From NCBI RefSeq assembly GCF_016863315.1, contig NZ_BOOQ01000001.1, positions 21,345 through 85,344 of the forward strand: 64,000 bases of DNA, in the 5' to 3' direction. This document shows positions 25,399-33,532 of this stretch, in pieces (positions within the stretch are counted from its first letter, which is position 1; each line of letters begins with the position of its first letter). The DNA comes from Planotetraspora silvatica (GTDB taxonomy: Bacteria > Actinomycetota > Actinomycetes > Streptosporangiales > Streptosporangiaceae). The notes beneath the pieces were generated by a model, which saw nothing but the letters and a program-made list of their open reading frames with translations, was not told the origin of the DNA and did no database searches. A program made the translations under genes and the position numbers.

Positions 25399-26178
25399 TC
25401 AACTCGCGACGAGCTCGGATCGGAGCTGGTCGAGCGTCTTGCGGAGGATCCGCGAGACGTGCATCTGGGATATGTCGAACTCCGCGGCGATCTCGGCCTG
25501 GGTCATGTTGCCGTAGAAGCGCAGCAGGAGGATGTTCTTGTCGCGCTCGGGGAGATGGTCGATGAGCGGCATCACGGCCTCCCTGTCCACGAAGGCGGAC
25601 AGGGCGTCGTCCTGCTCGGGGATCACGTCGCCCAGCGGCGCGGAGTCGCCGTCCGCACCCATCGGCGCGTCGAGGGAGAGGGTGCTGTAGGCCGCCGACG
25701 CGTCCATGGTCAGCAGCATGTCCTCTTCGGAGATGCCCATCTTCTCGGCGAGCTCGGCGACCGTGGGGAACCGGCCGAGCTGCTGGGTCATGTCGGCGAC
25801 GTGCCGGTTCAGCTCCGAGCGCCGCTCCTGGTAGAGGCGGGGGACCCGGACGGCCCAGGTGCGGTCGCGGAAGTGCCGCTTGACCTCACCCGTCATGGTG
25901 ACCATGGCATAGCCCCTGAAGCTGTGCCCGAGACTGGCGTCGAAGCCGTTGATGGCCTTCATCAGTCCCACGTAGGCGGCTTGGAGGAGGTCCTCCATGG
26001 GCTCGCCCCGGTTCAGGTATCTCCTGGCGATGTCCCGCGCCATGGGGCGGTGCATCTCGACGATGATCTCCCGCAGGCGCTCCCGCCGCTGTTCGGACAC
26101 ATCATCTCGGACCAGCTCGATCAGGAGTTCCTCGGTGGTCGGCTCGCTGATGGTCGCTACTCGGATATCGGCAGACAT
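25399..26178 (-). CDS. SigB/SigF-family RNA polymerase sigma factor
   Basis: 259 residues from the ATG at 26178, where GAGGGG is 10 nt upstream; a longer start at 26232 has no ribosome site. Region 2 is clear (RRYLNRGEPMEDLLQAAYVG and FDASLGHSFRGYAMVTMTGE). Region 3 follows (GRFPTVAELAEKMGISEEDM), and region 4 ends with the -35-binding HTH (MTQAEIAAEFDISQMHVSRI). This is the general stress/development type of group 3 sigma factor controlled by partner switching. It lies next to an RsbW-like kinase and divergent from an STAS antagonist. Confidence 0.92.
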   Translation of the reverse strand: MSADIRVATISEPTTEELLIELVRDDVSEQRRERLREIIVEMHRPMARDIARRYLNRGEPMEDLLQAAYVGLMKAINGFDASLGHSFRGYAMVTMTGEVKRHFRDRTWAVRVPRLYQERRSELNRHVADMTQQLGRFPTVAELAEKMGISEEDMLLTMDASAAYSTLSLDAPMGADGDSAPLGDVIPEQDDALSAFVDREAVMPLIDHLPERDKNILLLRFYGNMTQAEIAAEFDISQMHVSRILRKTLDQLRSELVAS

Positions 26179-26303
26179 CTGCGCATATCCCCTCGTATGT
26201 CTTGCGAGGGCTACGCCGACCTGGGAAGTCACCCGTGCAGAAGGCGCGCCTCGCTACAGTTTCGAGACGAGGCCCTCTGCTGGACCTCTGACGCAGTATA
26301 TTG

Positions 26304-26316
26304 CCCGAATTTCGGG
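26304..26316. promoter_or_regulatory. Palindrome in the divergent sigma / STAS promoter region
   Basis: CCCGAA-T-TTCGGG is a perfect 6+1+6 dyad between the sigma factor and STAS gene starts. On the minus strand it falls between TGATAC and TATACT, which are 17 bp apart, so it may be an operator over the sigma-gene promoter. Weak -35 match; no known regulator is assigned. Confidence 0.35.
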
Positions 26317-26367
26317 AGTATCACCACCCCCGCGGCACCAGTAATGTTTCCGTCGAGGAGGTGCGAC

Positions 26368-26736
26368 GTGTCCGACAACGGTCTGCTGTCTCTGCGATCG
26401 ACCATGGCCGGCACCATTGTGGTGGTCCACATCGATGGCATTCTCGACGCCACGACACGCGACCAGTTCGCCGACCGCCTGGACACCGAGGCCGAGGACC
26501 ACGGCCCGGACATGATCCTCGACCTGGGCGGCGTCACCTTCATGGACTCCCGGGCGCTCGGCCTCATCGTCCATCACTGGCAGCGGTCGACCACGGCGGG
26601 CGGCAACTTCGCCCTCGTGGCGGTGCAGTACCCGAGCTCCAAGGTCATGTGGGTGACAGGCCTGTCGCAACGCCTGCCCCTGTTCGACACGCTCGACGAG
26701 GCCCTCGCGGCCTTCGCCGCCGACCCCCAGTCCTGA
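26368..26736 (+). CDS. STAS-domain anti-sigma factor antagonist (RsbV-like)
   Basis: 122 residues from the GTG at 26368, placed by GAGGAGGT upstream. It is a single STAS domain: a start sheet (GTIVVVHIDGILDATTRDQF), then the conserved phosphorylation loop DLGGVTFMDSRALGLIV. The loop serine (MDS) is the expected kinase target. In its dephosphorylated form it would capture the anti-sigma kinase and free the sigma factor encoded divergently. The usual SSG pattern is SRA here, a mild departure. Confidence 0.9.
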   Translation: MSDNGLLSLRSTMAGTIVVVHIDGILDATTRDQFADRLDTEAEDHGPDMILDLGGVTFMDSRALGLIVHHWQRSTTAGGNFALVAVQYPSSKVMWVTGLSQRLPLFDTLDEALAAFAADPQS

Positions 26737-26803
26737 CCCCCGCCCGAAGCGTCGGCCCTGGATCCGGCCCCCGATGGTCAACGGCTGATCCGGGCGCGGC
26801 CGG

Positions 26804-27511
26804 TCACGGCGTGGCTCCCCCGTGCTTTTGCTGGTGCTCGGTGACCAGCAGCCGCGCCAGGTCGGCGACCTTGACCTGATGGTGCTGGGACACCCGTCTG
26901 AGCTCGTCGAACGCGGCCTCGGCCGAGCAGCCGCTCTTCGACATGATGATGCCCTTCGCCTGGTCGATGACCGAGCGTCCCGCGAGGGCCTCCTGCATCT
27001 GCGCGGCCCCGGTGAGGACGTCGTCGAACTCCCAGACATTGGCGAGAGCCACCGTCACCTGCTCCTTGAGCAGGGACATCAGCGCCTCCCCGTCGGCGTG
27101 CACACCGGTGCGCACGCCGTACAGGCCGATGATCACGACGGCGTTGTCGACCTCGATCGGCAGGATCAGCACCGACCGCACGCCGTGCCGTACGGCGGTG
27201 GCCGCGTAACGGGGCCAGCGGGAGTCGCGCATGACGTCCGTGACGGTGACCGGCCGGCCCGAGGTCAGCGCCTCCCTCGACGGGCCCTCCCGCAGGTCGC
27301 TCTCCCGGTCGGTCAGAGTGATCAGTTCGCTGTGGGAGGCGGCGAGCAGCACCCGCCCCTCCATCCACAATTCAGCCGTTCCGCCGGCGCATCCGGGCAC
27401 ACCGCGGGCGATGGCCTCGGTGATTCCGCGAAGGACGCTTTCAGCCGACGCGCCTTCTGTCACACGGCCGAGAGCGGCGAGATCACGGGCGAGGATGGAC
27501 GTTGTCTCCAT
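26804..27511 (-). CDS. GAF and ANTAR domain regulator
   Basis: 235 residues. The N-terminal two-thirds is a GAF sensor (about 15-165, with RHGVRSVLILPIEVDNAVVI). The C-terminal 55 residues are an ANTAR RNA-binding domain (ALAGRSVIDQAKGIIMSKSG, then SAEAAFDELRRVSQHHQVKV). ANTAR proteins bind paired RNA hairpins and block termination. The gene lies between the STAS antagonist and the SpoIIE-type phosphatase, so it belongs to the stress-signalling block. Its RNA target is not evident here. Confidence 0.9.
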   Translation of the reverse strand: METTSILARDLAALGRVTEGASAESVLRGITEAIARGVPGCAGGTAELWMEGRVLLAASHSELITLTDRESDLREGPSREALTSGRPVTVTDVMRDSRWPRYAATAVRHGVRSVLILPIEVDNAVVIIGLYGVRTGVHADGEALMSLLKEQVTVALANVWEFDDVLTGAAQMQEALAGRSVIDQAKGIIMSKSGCSAEAAFDELRRVSQHHQVKVADLARLLVTEHQQKHGGATP

Positions 27512-27609
27512 GGTAGAAAGACCATTCCCATAGTTCTGGTGTTAATCCAGGCTGCATCGATTAGATCGGCTGTCTGGCGTAGCGTCTAATCTCTAGAGAG
27601 GGGGCAGCG

Positions 27610-29415
27610 TTGGCCGACATCGCCGAGCTTGAGCGCTCGCTCAGCGGGCTCGCCGACCGCATCGCCGTGCTCCGGGACGATCCCGGGTCCGGCGCGGCGC
27701 TGCGCGAGCTGGAGAACGCCGAGGAGCTGCTCCGAAACGCGCTGGGCGAGCTGGCCAGAAGCCGCAGGCGCAAGGACGGCGGCAACCAGCGCGAGCAGAA
27801 GCTGCTGCGCCAGATCTTCCGCGCGCTGCCCATACCGGTGATCATCATGGACACCGGCGCCACGGTCCGCCGCATCAACAACGAGACGACCCGCCTCCTC
27901 GGCAGCCCCGCCGGGTATCTCATCGGCCGCGCCTTCCCGCTTCTCGTCGACGTCTCCGGTCGCGCCGCCTTCCGCTCCCACCTGACCACCGTCCTGCGCG
28001 GCGAGGAGAGCGCGGCCTTCCAGACCCGCCTGGCCCACCAGGGCCGGACGCACACGGTCAGGCTCGTCCTCAGCACGCTCCGCATGCCCGGCGAACCGCA
28101 GGAGATGATCGCCGCGGTCGTCCTGCCCACCGAGGTCCAACTGCCGGAGGCCCAGGAATCGTCCGGCGACCCGGACGAGGCGGTGATCATGGCCGCCGCG
28201 CACCGGCACGAGTTGCTGTCCCAGCTGACCCGGCTGCTGCTCGACGAGGAGAGCCTGCGCGAGCCGGTGGCCCTCATCCGGGCCGCCCGCCTGCTCGCGG
28301 CCGAGACGGCCGACTGGGTGATCGCCGATGTGATCAGGGACGGCCGGCCGCACAGAGCCGCCGTCGTCGGTCCCGCCGACCAGCCGCCCGGCCGGCTCCA
28401 GCGGGACCTCGAAGGGATGGATCCGGCCGCCGTGCCGATCGTCGGGCAGGTCCTGACCACCCAGAGCGGGATCGTGAACGAGATGCTGTCCGACGACACG
28501 CTGCTCGGCGACGACGTGCTCGAGGCGATGGAGGCCGGCTCGCTGCTCAGCGTGCCGATCACCACCGGGGACCGGATCGGCGGCGTCCTCACGCTCGTGC
28601 GATCGCGCGACCGGCGGCCGTTCGGCCTGGCGGACCTCGGACTTCTCGAGGAGATCGGCCTCCATCTCGGCCTCGCCATCCGGGCCCAGCGGAGCTTCCA
28701 GCGCAGGTCGCTCGCGGCCGACACTCTGCAGACGGGCGTGCTCCCCCGCAATCTGCCGGACCTGCCCGGTTTCGAGACCGCCGCCATCTACCACCCCGGA
28801 TCGGCCCTCCGCGCGATCGGCGGCGAGTTCTACGACGTGTTCCCCGTCAAGAACGGCTGGGGCTTCGTCATCGGCAGCGCGGCCGGCAAGGGCGAGGAGG
28901 CGGCCGCCGTCACCTCGATGGTCCGTAACGGCATGCGCGTGCTCAGCGTCTGGGAGGACCACCCCGGTCAGGCTCTGCGCAAGGTCAACGACGCGCTCGT
29001 CGTGCAGAACACCGGCCTGTTCGTCATGGCCGCCGCCGGGTTCGTGCGCGGCCGCAAGGTACGGCTGGCCTCGGCCGGCCATCACCCCGCGGCCCTGCTT
29101 CAAACCGACGGGCAGGTCCGGTTCTCCGGAGGCGGCGGGGTCCCGCTCGGCTTCGAGGAGGGGGCCGAGCCGGCCACGGAGGAGCTGACCCTGTCGGCGG
29201 GTGAGACCCTGGTGCTCTACTCGGACGGCCTGGTGGGCTCCCAGAGCGACGAGGGGACCGTCTACGGCGAGGGCCGCCTCACCGAGGTCCTCGCCCGCTG
29301 CGTGGGCCAGCCGCCCGGCACGGTGGTCAAGGCCATCGAAGAGGACCACCAGGCTTTCTGCGGAAGCCACGTCATCGACGAGATCACCGTGCTCGTGCTC
29401 AGGAAATCCCGGTGA
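27610..29415 (+). CDS. PAS-GAF-SpoIIE (PP2C) phosphatase with altered metal ligands
   Basis: 601 residues from a TTG at 27610, with GAGGGGG just upstream. A coiled-coil start (residues 5-70) leads to a PAS domain (about 70-180), a GAF domain (about 195-360) and a SpoIIE-type PP2C domain (about 375-600). Such phosphatases dephosphorylate STAS antagonists. Two metal-binding motifs depart from the family: GGEFYD (E406, normally Asp) and IGSAAGKG (S423, normally Asp). The later SDG (D539) is kept, and the final DD is DE (D590). Activity may be weakened or lost, leaving a sensing or scaffold role. It is followed closely by two MEDS proteins. Confidence 0.9.
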   Translation: MADIAELERSLSGLADRIAVLRDDPGSGAALRELENAEELLRNALGELARSRRRKDGGNQREQKLLRQIFRALPIPVIIMDTGATVRRINNETTRLLGSPAGYLIGRAFPLLVDVSGRAAFRSHLTTVLRGEESAAFQTRLAHQGRTHTVRLVLSTLRMPGEPQEMIAAVVLPTEVQLPEAQESSGDPDEAVIMAAAHRHELLSQLTRLLLDEESLREPVALIRAARLLAAETADWVIADVIRDGRPHRAAVVGPADQPPGRLQRDLEGMDPAAVPIVGQVLTTQSGIVNEMLSDDTLLGDDVLEAMEAGSLLSVPITTGDRIGGVLTLVRSRDRRPFGLADLGLLEEIGLHLGLAIRAQRSFQRRSLAADTLQTGVLPRNLPDLPGFETAAIYHPGSALRAIGGEFYDVFPVKNGWGFVIGSAAGKGEEAAAVTSMVRNGMRVLSVWEDHPGQALRKVNDALVVQNTGLFVMAAAGFVRGRKVRLASAGHHPAALLQTDGQVRFSGGGGVPLGFEEGAEPATEELTLSAGETLVLYSDGLVGSQSDEGTVYGEGRLTEVLARCVGQPPGTVVKAIEEDHQAFCGSHVIDEITVLVLRKSR

Positions 29416-29449
29416 TCCACGGAACCGGCCGAGACTGAGGAGGTCCGCC

Positions 29450-30280
29450 GTGCTGCGCATGGCACCAGGAGAGCACCGGTCGGTGGCCTTCTCCGACGAG
29501 GCCGAACTCGAGCCCGTGCTGGCGCCGTTCGTCCACGAGGGGCTCGCCGGCCGGGACAAGGTGCTCTACGTCACCGACGTCACGCATCCCGCCGTCGCGA
29601 CCGGGCTGCTGCGCGGCTGGGGCATCGACCCCGACGCGCACGCGGGACGGCTCGAGGTGCGCACGCTGGGCACCTCCGACCCCGATGTGATGGTCGCCCA
29701 GCTCACCGAGACCGCGTACCGGGCGCGTGACGAGGGGTACCGCGCGCTGCGTTTCACCGGCGAGATGAGCTGGGCCGTCCGTGAGGGGACCGACAGCCTC
29801 ACCGCCTTCGAGACCAAGGTCCAGGCCCTGTTCGACTCGGGCGTCGCGATGGGGGTCTGCCAGTACGACCGGCGGGTCTTCCCGCCCGTCACCTTGTCGG
29901 AGCTGCAGCGCCTGCACCGGGGAACAGATGTGAACCTGGAGTTCGACGGCGCCCTGTTGCGCATCCGCCGCAGCGTCGACCCGCCGGGGCTCGAACTGGA
30001 CGGCGAGATCGACGCCAACGCGGTCGACGAGCTGACCAGGGCGCTGGCGTCGGCCGTGCGCCGGGAGCCGGGCGACGTGCACGTGGACATGGGCCGGATA
30101 TCGTTCATCGACCTGTCCGGCCTCAGGGCCCTGGTCGACACGGCGACGTCTCTGAAACAGGGCAGGTCCCTCGTGCTGGATCGAGTGCCGGAACACGTCG
30201 CGCAGCTGATCGGCCTGATCGGCTGGGACAAGGCGCCGGGGCTGCGCGTGCGAGGAGGGGACGCCCGATGGAGCAGATGA
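29450..30280 (+). CDS. MEDS-domain protein with C-terminal STAS domain
   Basis: 276 residues from the GTG at 29450 with GAGGAGGT upstream. The first 165 residues form a MEDS (DcmR-type sensory) domain: HRSVAFSDEAELEPVLAPFV, then GRDKVLYVTDVT. The C-terminal 100 are an STAS domain (LELDGEIDANAVDELTRALA; loop MGRISFIDLSGLRALV with the phospho-acceptor S). It probably links a small-molecule or redox signal to the anti-sigma network. It starts 35 bp after the phosphatase gene and overlaps the next gene by 13 bp. Confidence 0.87.
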   Translation: MLRMAPGEHRSVAFSDEAELEPVLAPFVHEGLAGRDKVLYVTDVTHPAVATGLLRGWGIDPDAHAGRLEVRTLGTSDPDVMVAQLTETAYRARDEGYRALRFTGEMSWAVREGTDSLTAFETKVQALFDSGVAMGVCQYDRRVFPPVTLSELQRLHRGTDVNLEFDGALLRIRRSVDPPGLELDGEIDANAVDELTRALASAVRREPGDVHVDMGRISFIDLSGLRALVDTATSLKQGRSLVLDRVPEHVAQLIGLIGWDKAPGLRVRGGDARWSR

Positions 30281-31194
30281 TTCATCAGGCGAGCCTGTAC
30301 GGCTCGGATCAGGAGTTCCTCGAGATGGCGGTGCCGTTCGTGCGGGACGGCCTGGCCAACGGCGAGCCCGTCCTGGTGACCACCACGTCGGGCAACCTCG
30401 AACTGCTCGGCGAGGCGCTGGGCGAGGACGCCACCCGGGTCGACCACGCGGAGACCGCCTACTACGGCCGCAGGACGGCCCAGCGCGCCACCGCGTTCAC
30501 ACGGTACTGGCGGCGCAACAGCGGTCACCGGCGGGTGCGGATCCTCGCCGAGCCGGTGTGGCAGGGCAAGTCGACGCGTGACGTGCTGGCGTGGAAGCGG
30601 ATGGAGTCCGGTCTCAACGTCCTGCTCGATGACACCGGGATCTGGATGATCTGCCCCTACGACACGCGTGCGGTCGGCGCGGGCATCGCCGAGGACGCGC
30701 TGCGGACCCATCCGTCGGTCAGCGCAGACGGCAGGACGGCACGGCCCTCGGCCACCTACGCCGATCCTCTCGACTTCATCGGCCGGTGCGACGCGGCGCC
30801 GCTGGCCGCGCCCCCGGCGGGCTCGGTGAGCGCCCCCCTGGACGAGATCAACGACGTCCGCCGGTTCGTGGCCGCGGAGGCGCGCCGCCGGGGTCTCACC
30901 GAGGAGAGCGCCTCGTTGCTGGCCGTGGCGGCGCACGAGGCCGCCCGCTATCTCGGCACCCCGCTGACAGCGGGCATGTGGGAGGACTTCGGGGCGGTGG
31001 TCTGCGACCTGCGGCGGCCGGGGAAGGCGATCTCCGACCCGCTCGCCGGATTCCGGCCCCCCGGTCCCATCGAGCGGGCCGAGGACGGGCTCTGGCTGGC
31101 CAGGCAGGTCTGCGACCATGTGGATGTCCGGTCCGACGCCACGGGCTGCACGATCAGGCTCCAGACGGCGGGACCGCGGCTGCAGACGGGATGA
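30268..31194 (+). CDS. MEDS-domain protein with degenerate HATPase (anti-sigma-like) domain
   Basis: 308 residues. The MEDS domain (about 5-165; YGSDQEFLEMAVPFVRDGLA) is paired with a C-terminal anti-sigma-kinase-like fold (about 185-300). The G2 region is visible as GLWLARQVCDHVDV. The N-box reads AAHEAARYLGTP, so the Asn that holds Mg-ATP is replaced by Tyr. The protein may bind partners without kinase activity. It shares MEDS with the preceding STAS protein, and the 13-bp overlap suggests the two are made together and act as a pair. Confidence 0.85.
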   Translation: MEQMIHQASLYGSDQEFLEMAVPFVRDGLANGEPVLVTTTSGNLELLGEALGEDATRVDHAETAYYGRRTAQRATAFTRYWRRNSGHRRVRILAEPVWQGKSTRDVLAWKRMESGLNVLLDDTGIWMICPYDTRAVGAGIAEDALRTHPSVSADGRTARPSATYADPLDFIGRCDAAPLAAPPAGSVSAPLDEINDVRRFVAAEARRRGLTEESASLLAVAAHEAARYLGTPLTAGMWEDFGAVVCDLRRPGKAISDPLAGFRPPGPIERAEDGLWLARQVCDHVDVRSDATGCTIRLQTAGPRLQTG

Positions 31195-31306
31195 TTTTCC
31201 CGATTAGGTGTTTAGCTCGATCCAGGCTACGGTAAACACGCTTACATAGATCGTGCCTAAGACGCAGGCACACCTTTTCAAGCGCCTTTCTGCCTTGAGG
31301 TGTGCC

Positions 31307-32356
31307 ATGGATATCGCGATCGTCTCCGCTCACGAGCTCACTCCCGACACCCCCGCCCTCGCACGCGAGCTGGCGCGGGGCCACCGGGTCACCGTATACA
31401 CACGTTCCAAGGCCAAGGGTGCCGGAGTGGAACATGTCCCGGCCGGGCCCGACATGGAGCTCTCGGAGAGCGACCTTCTTCCGTACATCTCGGACTTCAG
31501 CGACGGATTGCGGCGGCGGTGGAGCAAGAGCCGTCCCGACATCATCCACGCCCACTCCTGGTCCAGCGGGCTCGCGGCCATCGCCGGATCCGAGGGGCTC
31601 GGCGTGCCGGTGACCCAGACGTTCCACGGCCACGGGGACAGCGCGACGCCCGCGACCGTGCGCCGGCTGGAGTGCGCGATCGGCCGGCGGGCCCGCGCCG
31701 TCATCGCCGCGTGCGCGGACGAGGAGTCGGAGCTGATCCGGATGGGCGTCCCCCGGCGCAACATCTCCGTCGTGCCCCACGGGGTCGACACGCAGCGCTT
31801 CCGCCGTCAGGGGCCTGCGTTCCCGCGCGGGAACATGCCCCGCCTGCTCCACGTCGGGCACGCCGGGGCGGCCAGCGCCGTCGACGCGCTGGCGTCCGTC
31901 CCCGAGGCCGAGCTCGTGATCGCGGGCGGCGACGACCTCAGCGTCGAGCGGCTGCGCGCCCTCGCCGGCGAGTACGGCGTCGCCGACCGGGTGGAGCTGC
32001 TGGGCATGGTGCCCCACACCGCGATGCCGAAGCTCATGCGCAGCGCCGACCTGATCCTTTCGCTGCCCTCCAGCGTGCCCACGGGCACGGCCGCGCTCGA
32101 GGCCATGGCGTGCGGGATCCCTGTGATCGCCTCGGCCGCCGGCGCCCACCTCGACTCGGTCGTCGACGGCGTGACCGGCTTCCTGATCCGCCCGGACCAC
32201 CCGGCCGAGGTGGCGGGCCGGATCCGTCAGCTGCTGGGCGACCCGACCCTGCGGACGGCGATCGGCTACGCGGCCGCCGACCGGGCCCGTTCGCGGTACT
32301 CGGTCGAGCGCATCAGCATGGAGCTCCTGCGGGTCTACGAGCGGACCTGCGCCTAG
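31307..32356 (+). CDS. GT4-family glycosyltransferase
   Basis: 349 residues from the ATG at 31307 (GAGG 6 nt upstream). Two Rossmann lobes of the GT-B fold are visible: N-terminal acceptor lobe (RPDIIHAHSWSSGLAAIAGS) and nucleotide-sugar lobe with VVPHGVDTQRF and the EX7E-type region TAALEAMACGIPVIAS. Acceptor and sugar are unknown. It stands alone after the stress block. A GTTT...GGTAAA pair at 31210-31236 resembles a SigB/SigF-type promoter, although its 17-bp spacing is on the long side, so membership in the stress regulon is only a suggestion. Confidence 0.88.
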   Translation: MDIAIVSAHELTPDTPALARELARGHRVTVYTRSKAKGAGVEHVPAGPDMELSESDLLPYISDFSDGLRRRWSKSRPDIIHAHSWSSGLAAIAGSEGLGVPVTQTFHGHGDSATPATVRRLECAIGRRARAVIAACADEESELIRMGVPRRNISVVPHGVDTQRFRRQGPAFPRGNMPRLLHVGHAGAASAVDALASVPEAELVIAGGDDLSVERLRALAGEYGVADRVELLGMVPHTAMPKLMRSADLILSLPSSVPTGTAALEAMACGIPVIASAAGAHLDSVVDGVTGFLIRPDHPAEVAGRIRQLLGDPTLRTAIGYAAADRARSRYSVERISMELLRVYERTCA

Positions 32357-32369
32357 CCCGGAGCCGTTC

Positions 32370-32425
32370 CCGCGATCACCGGTCCCCCGTGGGCTACACG
32401 CCCCGCGGGGGACCGGTGATCGCGG
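32370..32425. terminator. 20-bp perfect inverted repeat between convergent genes, overlapping pucR 3' end
   Basis: Arms 32370-32389 and 32406-32425 (CCGCGATCACCGGTCCCCCG and its inverse) are perfect over 20 bp with a 16-nt loop. The right arm lies inside the last codons of the PucR-type gene, so the terminator is partly encoded in protein sequence. It would end both the glycosyltransferase and regulator transcripts. Confidence 0.8.
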
Positions 32426-33467
32426 CGGCCTTCAGCGAGAGGTGGAGGAGCAGGCGGTTCTCGCCGTCGGCGAGGTCGAGGCCCGTGAGCCGCTCGGCCT
32501 TGCGGAGCCGGTAGTACAGCGTCTGGCGGTGGACGCCGAGCCGCCCGGCCGTCTCCCCCGCGTGACCGGACCGGTCCAGATACTCCTCGACCGTCGCGGC
32601 CAGCCCTCCCCCTGCCGCTGTCAGCGCCGCCGACTCGGCCGCCAGTTCGGCGAGCTCACGGTGGGCGAGCCTGGCCAGCAGGCGGTAGACGCCGAGGTCG
32701 GCCCAGGTCGCGACCGGGGCGTGCCGCTCCACATGCTCGGCCACCCGCAGCGCGACTACGGCCTCCCGCCAGCTCTCCCACGCCTCCTCCGCGTCGTCCC
32801 TGACCCCTCCGGCCCCGGCGGCGGTGCCGTACATCTCCTGGAGCCTCCGCGCGACCTCGCCGGCCTGCGACGCGGGTGCGAGCACCGCGAGAAGCGCCTC
32901 GTCCGGAGCCGGCTCGGCGAGCACGCCGCGCGGGAGCGTCCACAGCGCGGCCGCCCGCCCGGGCGAGGTCCGTACGGCCATCGCGACCACGGGGCCCTCC
33001 GCCTCCACCCCCGCGGCGGCCCGGGTGGCGGAGTCGGCGGAGAAGAAGTCCCTGAGCCGGGCGTGCCTGCCCCGCGCCTCGTGCGCGAGAAGCGCGGCGG
33101 CGCGGTCCACGAGCGGCGTCACCGAGGCCAGCCGTTCGTCGGTCAGCGCTCCCGAGTCGAGCAGCCACAGGTAGCCGTAGTTCACCCCGCCGTGCCGCAG
33201 GGGCACGCAGACCCGGCCGAGCATGCCGGGAAGGCCGGGAATCCGGACCGGGCCCTCGGCGGTGGCGATGCCGTACGCCTCGAAGTGGGCGCGCACCTCG
33301 TCGGTGGCACGCCTGCGGAGGATCGACTCCTGGCGGACCGTGTCGATGTCCCCGCTCTGCGCGCCGTACGCCAGAAGATTGAACGAGCGGTCTTCCAGCG
33401 TCACCGAGGCGTCGAGGATCCGGGCGATCTCGTCGGCGATGTCTTGCATCCCTCCATTGTTGTGCAT
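32394..33467 (-). CDS. PucR-family regulator, likely activator of proline catabolism
   Basis: 357 residues from the ATG at 33467; a second ATG at 33449 has GGAGGG too close to it, so the mRNA may be leaderless. The N-terminal sensory region contains DRSFNLLAYGAQSG. The C-terminal PucR-type HTH reads GHAGETAGRLGVHRQTLYYR. It is divergent from proline dehydrogenase by 65 bp, the same arrangement as mycobacterial PruC with pruAB, so it probably activates the proline genes. Effector binding is not shown by the sequence. Confidence 0.85.
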   Translation of the reverse strand: MHNNGGMQDIADEIARILDASVTLEDRSFNLLAYGAQSGDIDTVRQESILRRRATDEVRAHFEAYGIATAEGPVRIPGLPGMLGRVCVPLRHGGVNYGYLWLLDSGALTDERLASVTPLVDRAAALLAHEARGRHARLRDFFSADSATRAAAGVEAEGPVVAMAVRTSPGRAAALWTLPRGVLAEPAPDEALLAVLAPASQAGEVARRLQEMYGTAAGAGGVRDDAEEAWESWREAVVALRVAEHVERHAPVATWADLGVYRLLARLAHRELAELAAESAALTAAGGGLAATVEEYLDRSGHAGETAGRLGVHRQTLYYRLRKAERLTGLDLADGENRLLLHLSLKAAAITGPPRGV

Positions 33468-33532
33468 CTGTATGAAAACGCTGTGGCGGATGTCCGTGGA
33501 CCACCTGTGAGCTGCGGATTTACTCTTTCCCC

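Noticed and set aside
27586..29559. A 657-codon minus-strand frame opposite the phosphatase gene
   Set aside because: Composition is that of an antisense high-GC frame; the plus strand carries PAS, GAF and PP2C motifs.
31210..31236. Definite SigB/SigF promoter before the glycosyltransferase
   Set aside because: GTTT and GGTAAA are present, but the 17-bp spacing and the imperfect -10 make it too weak for a feature of its own.
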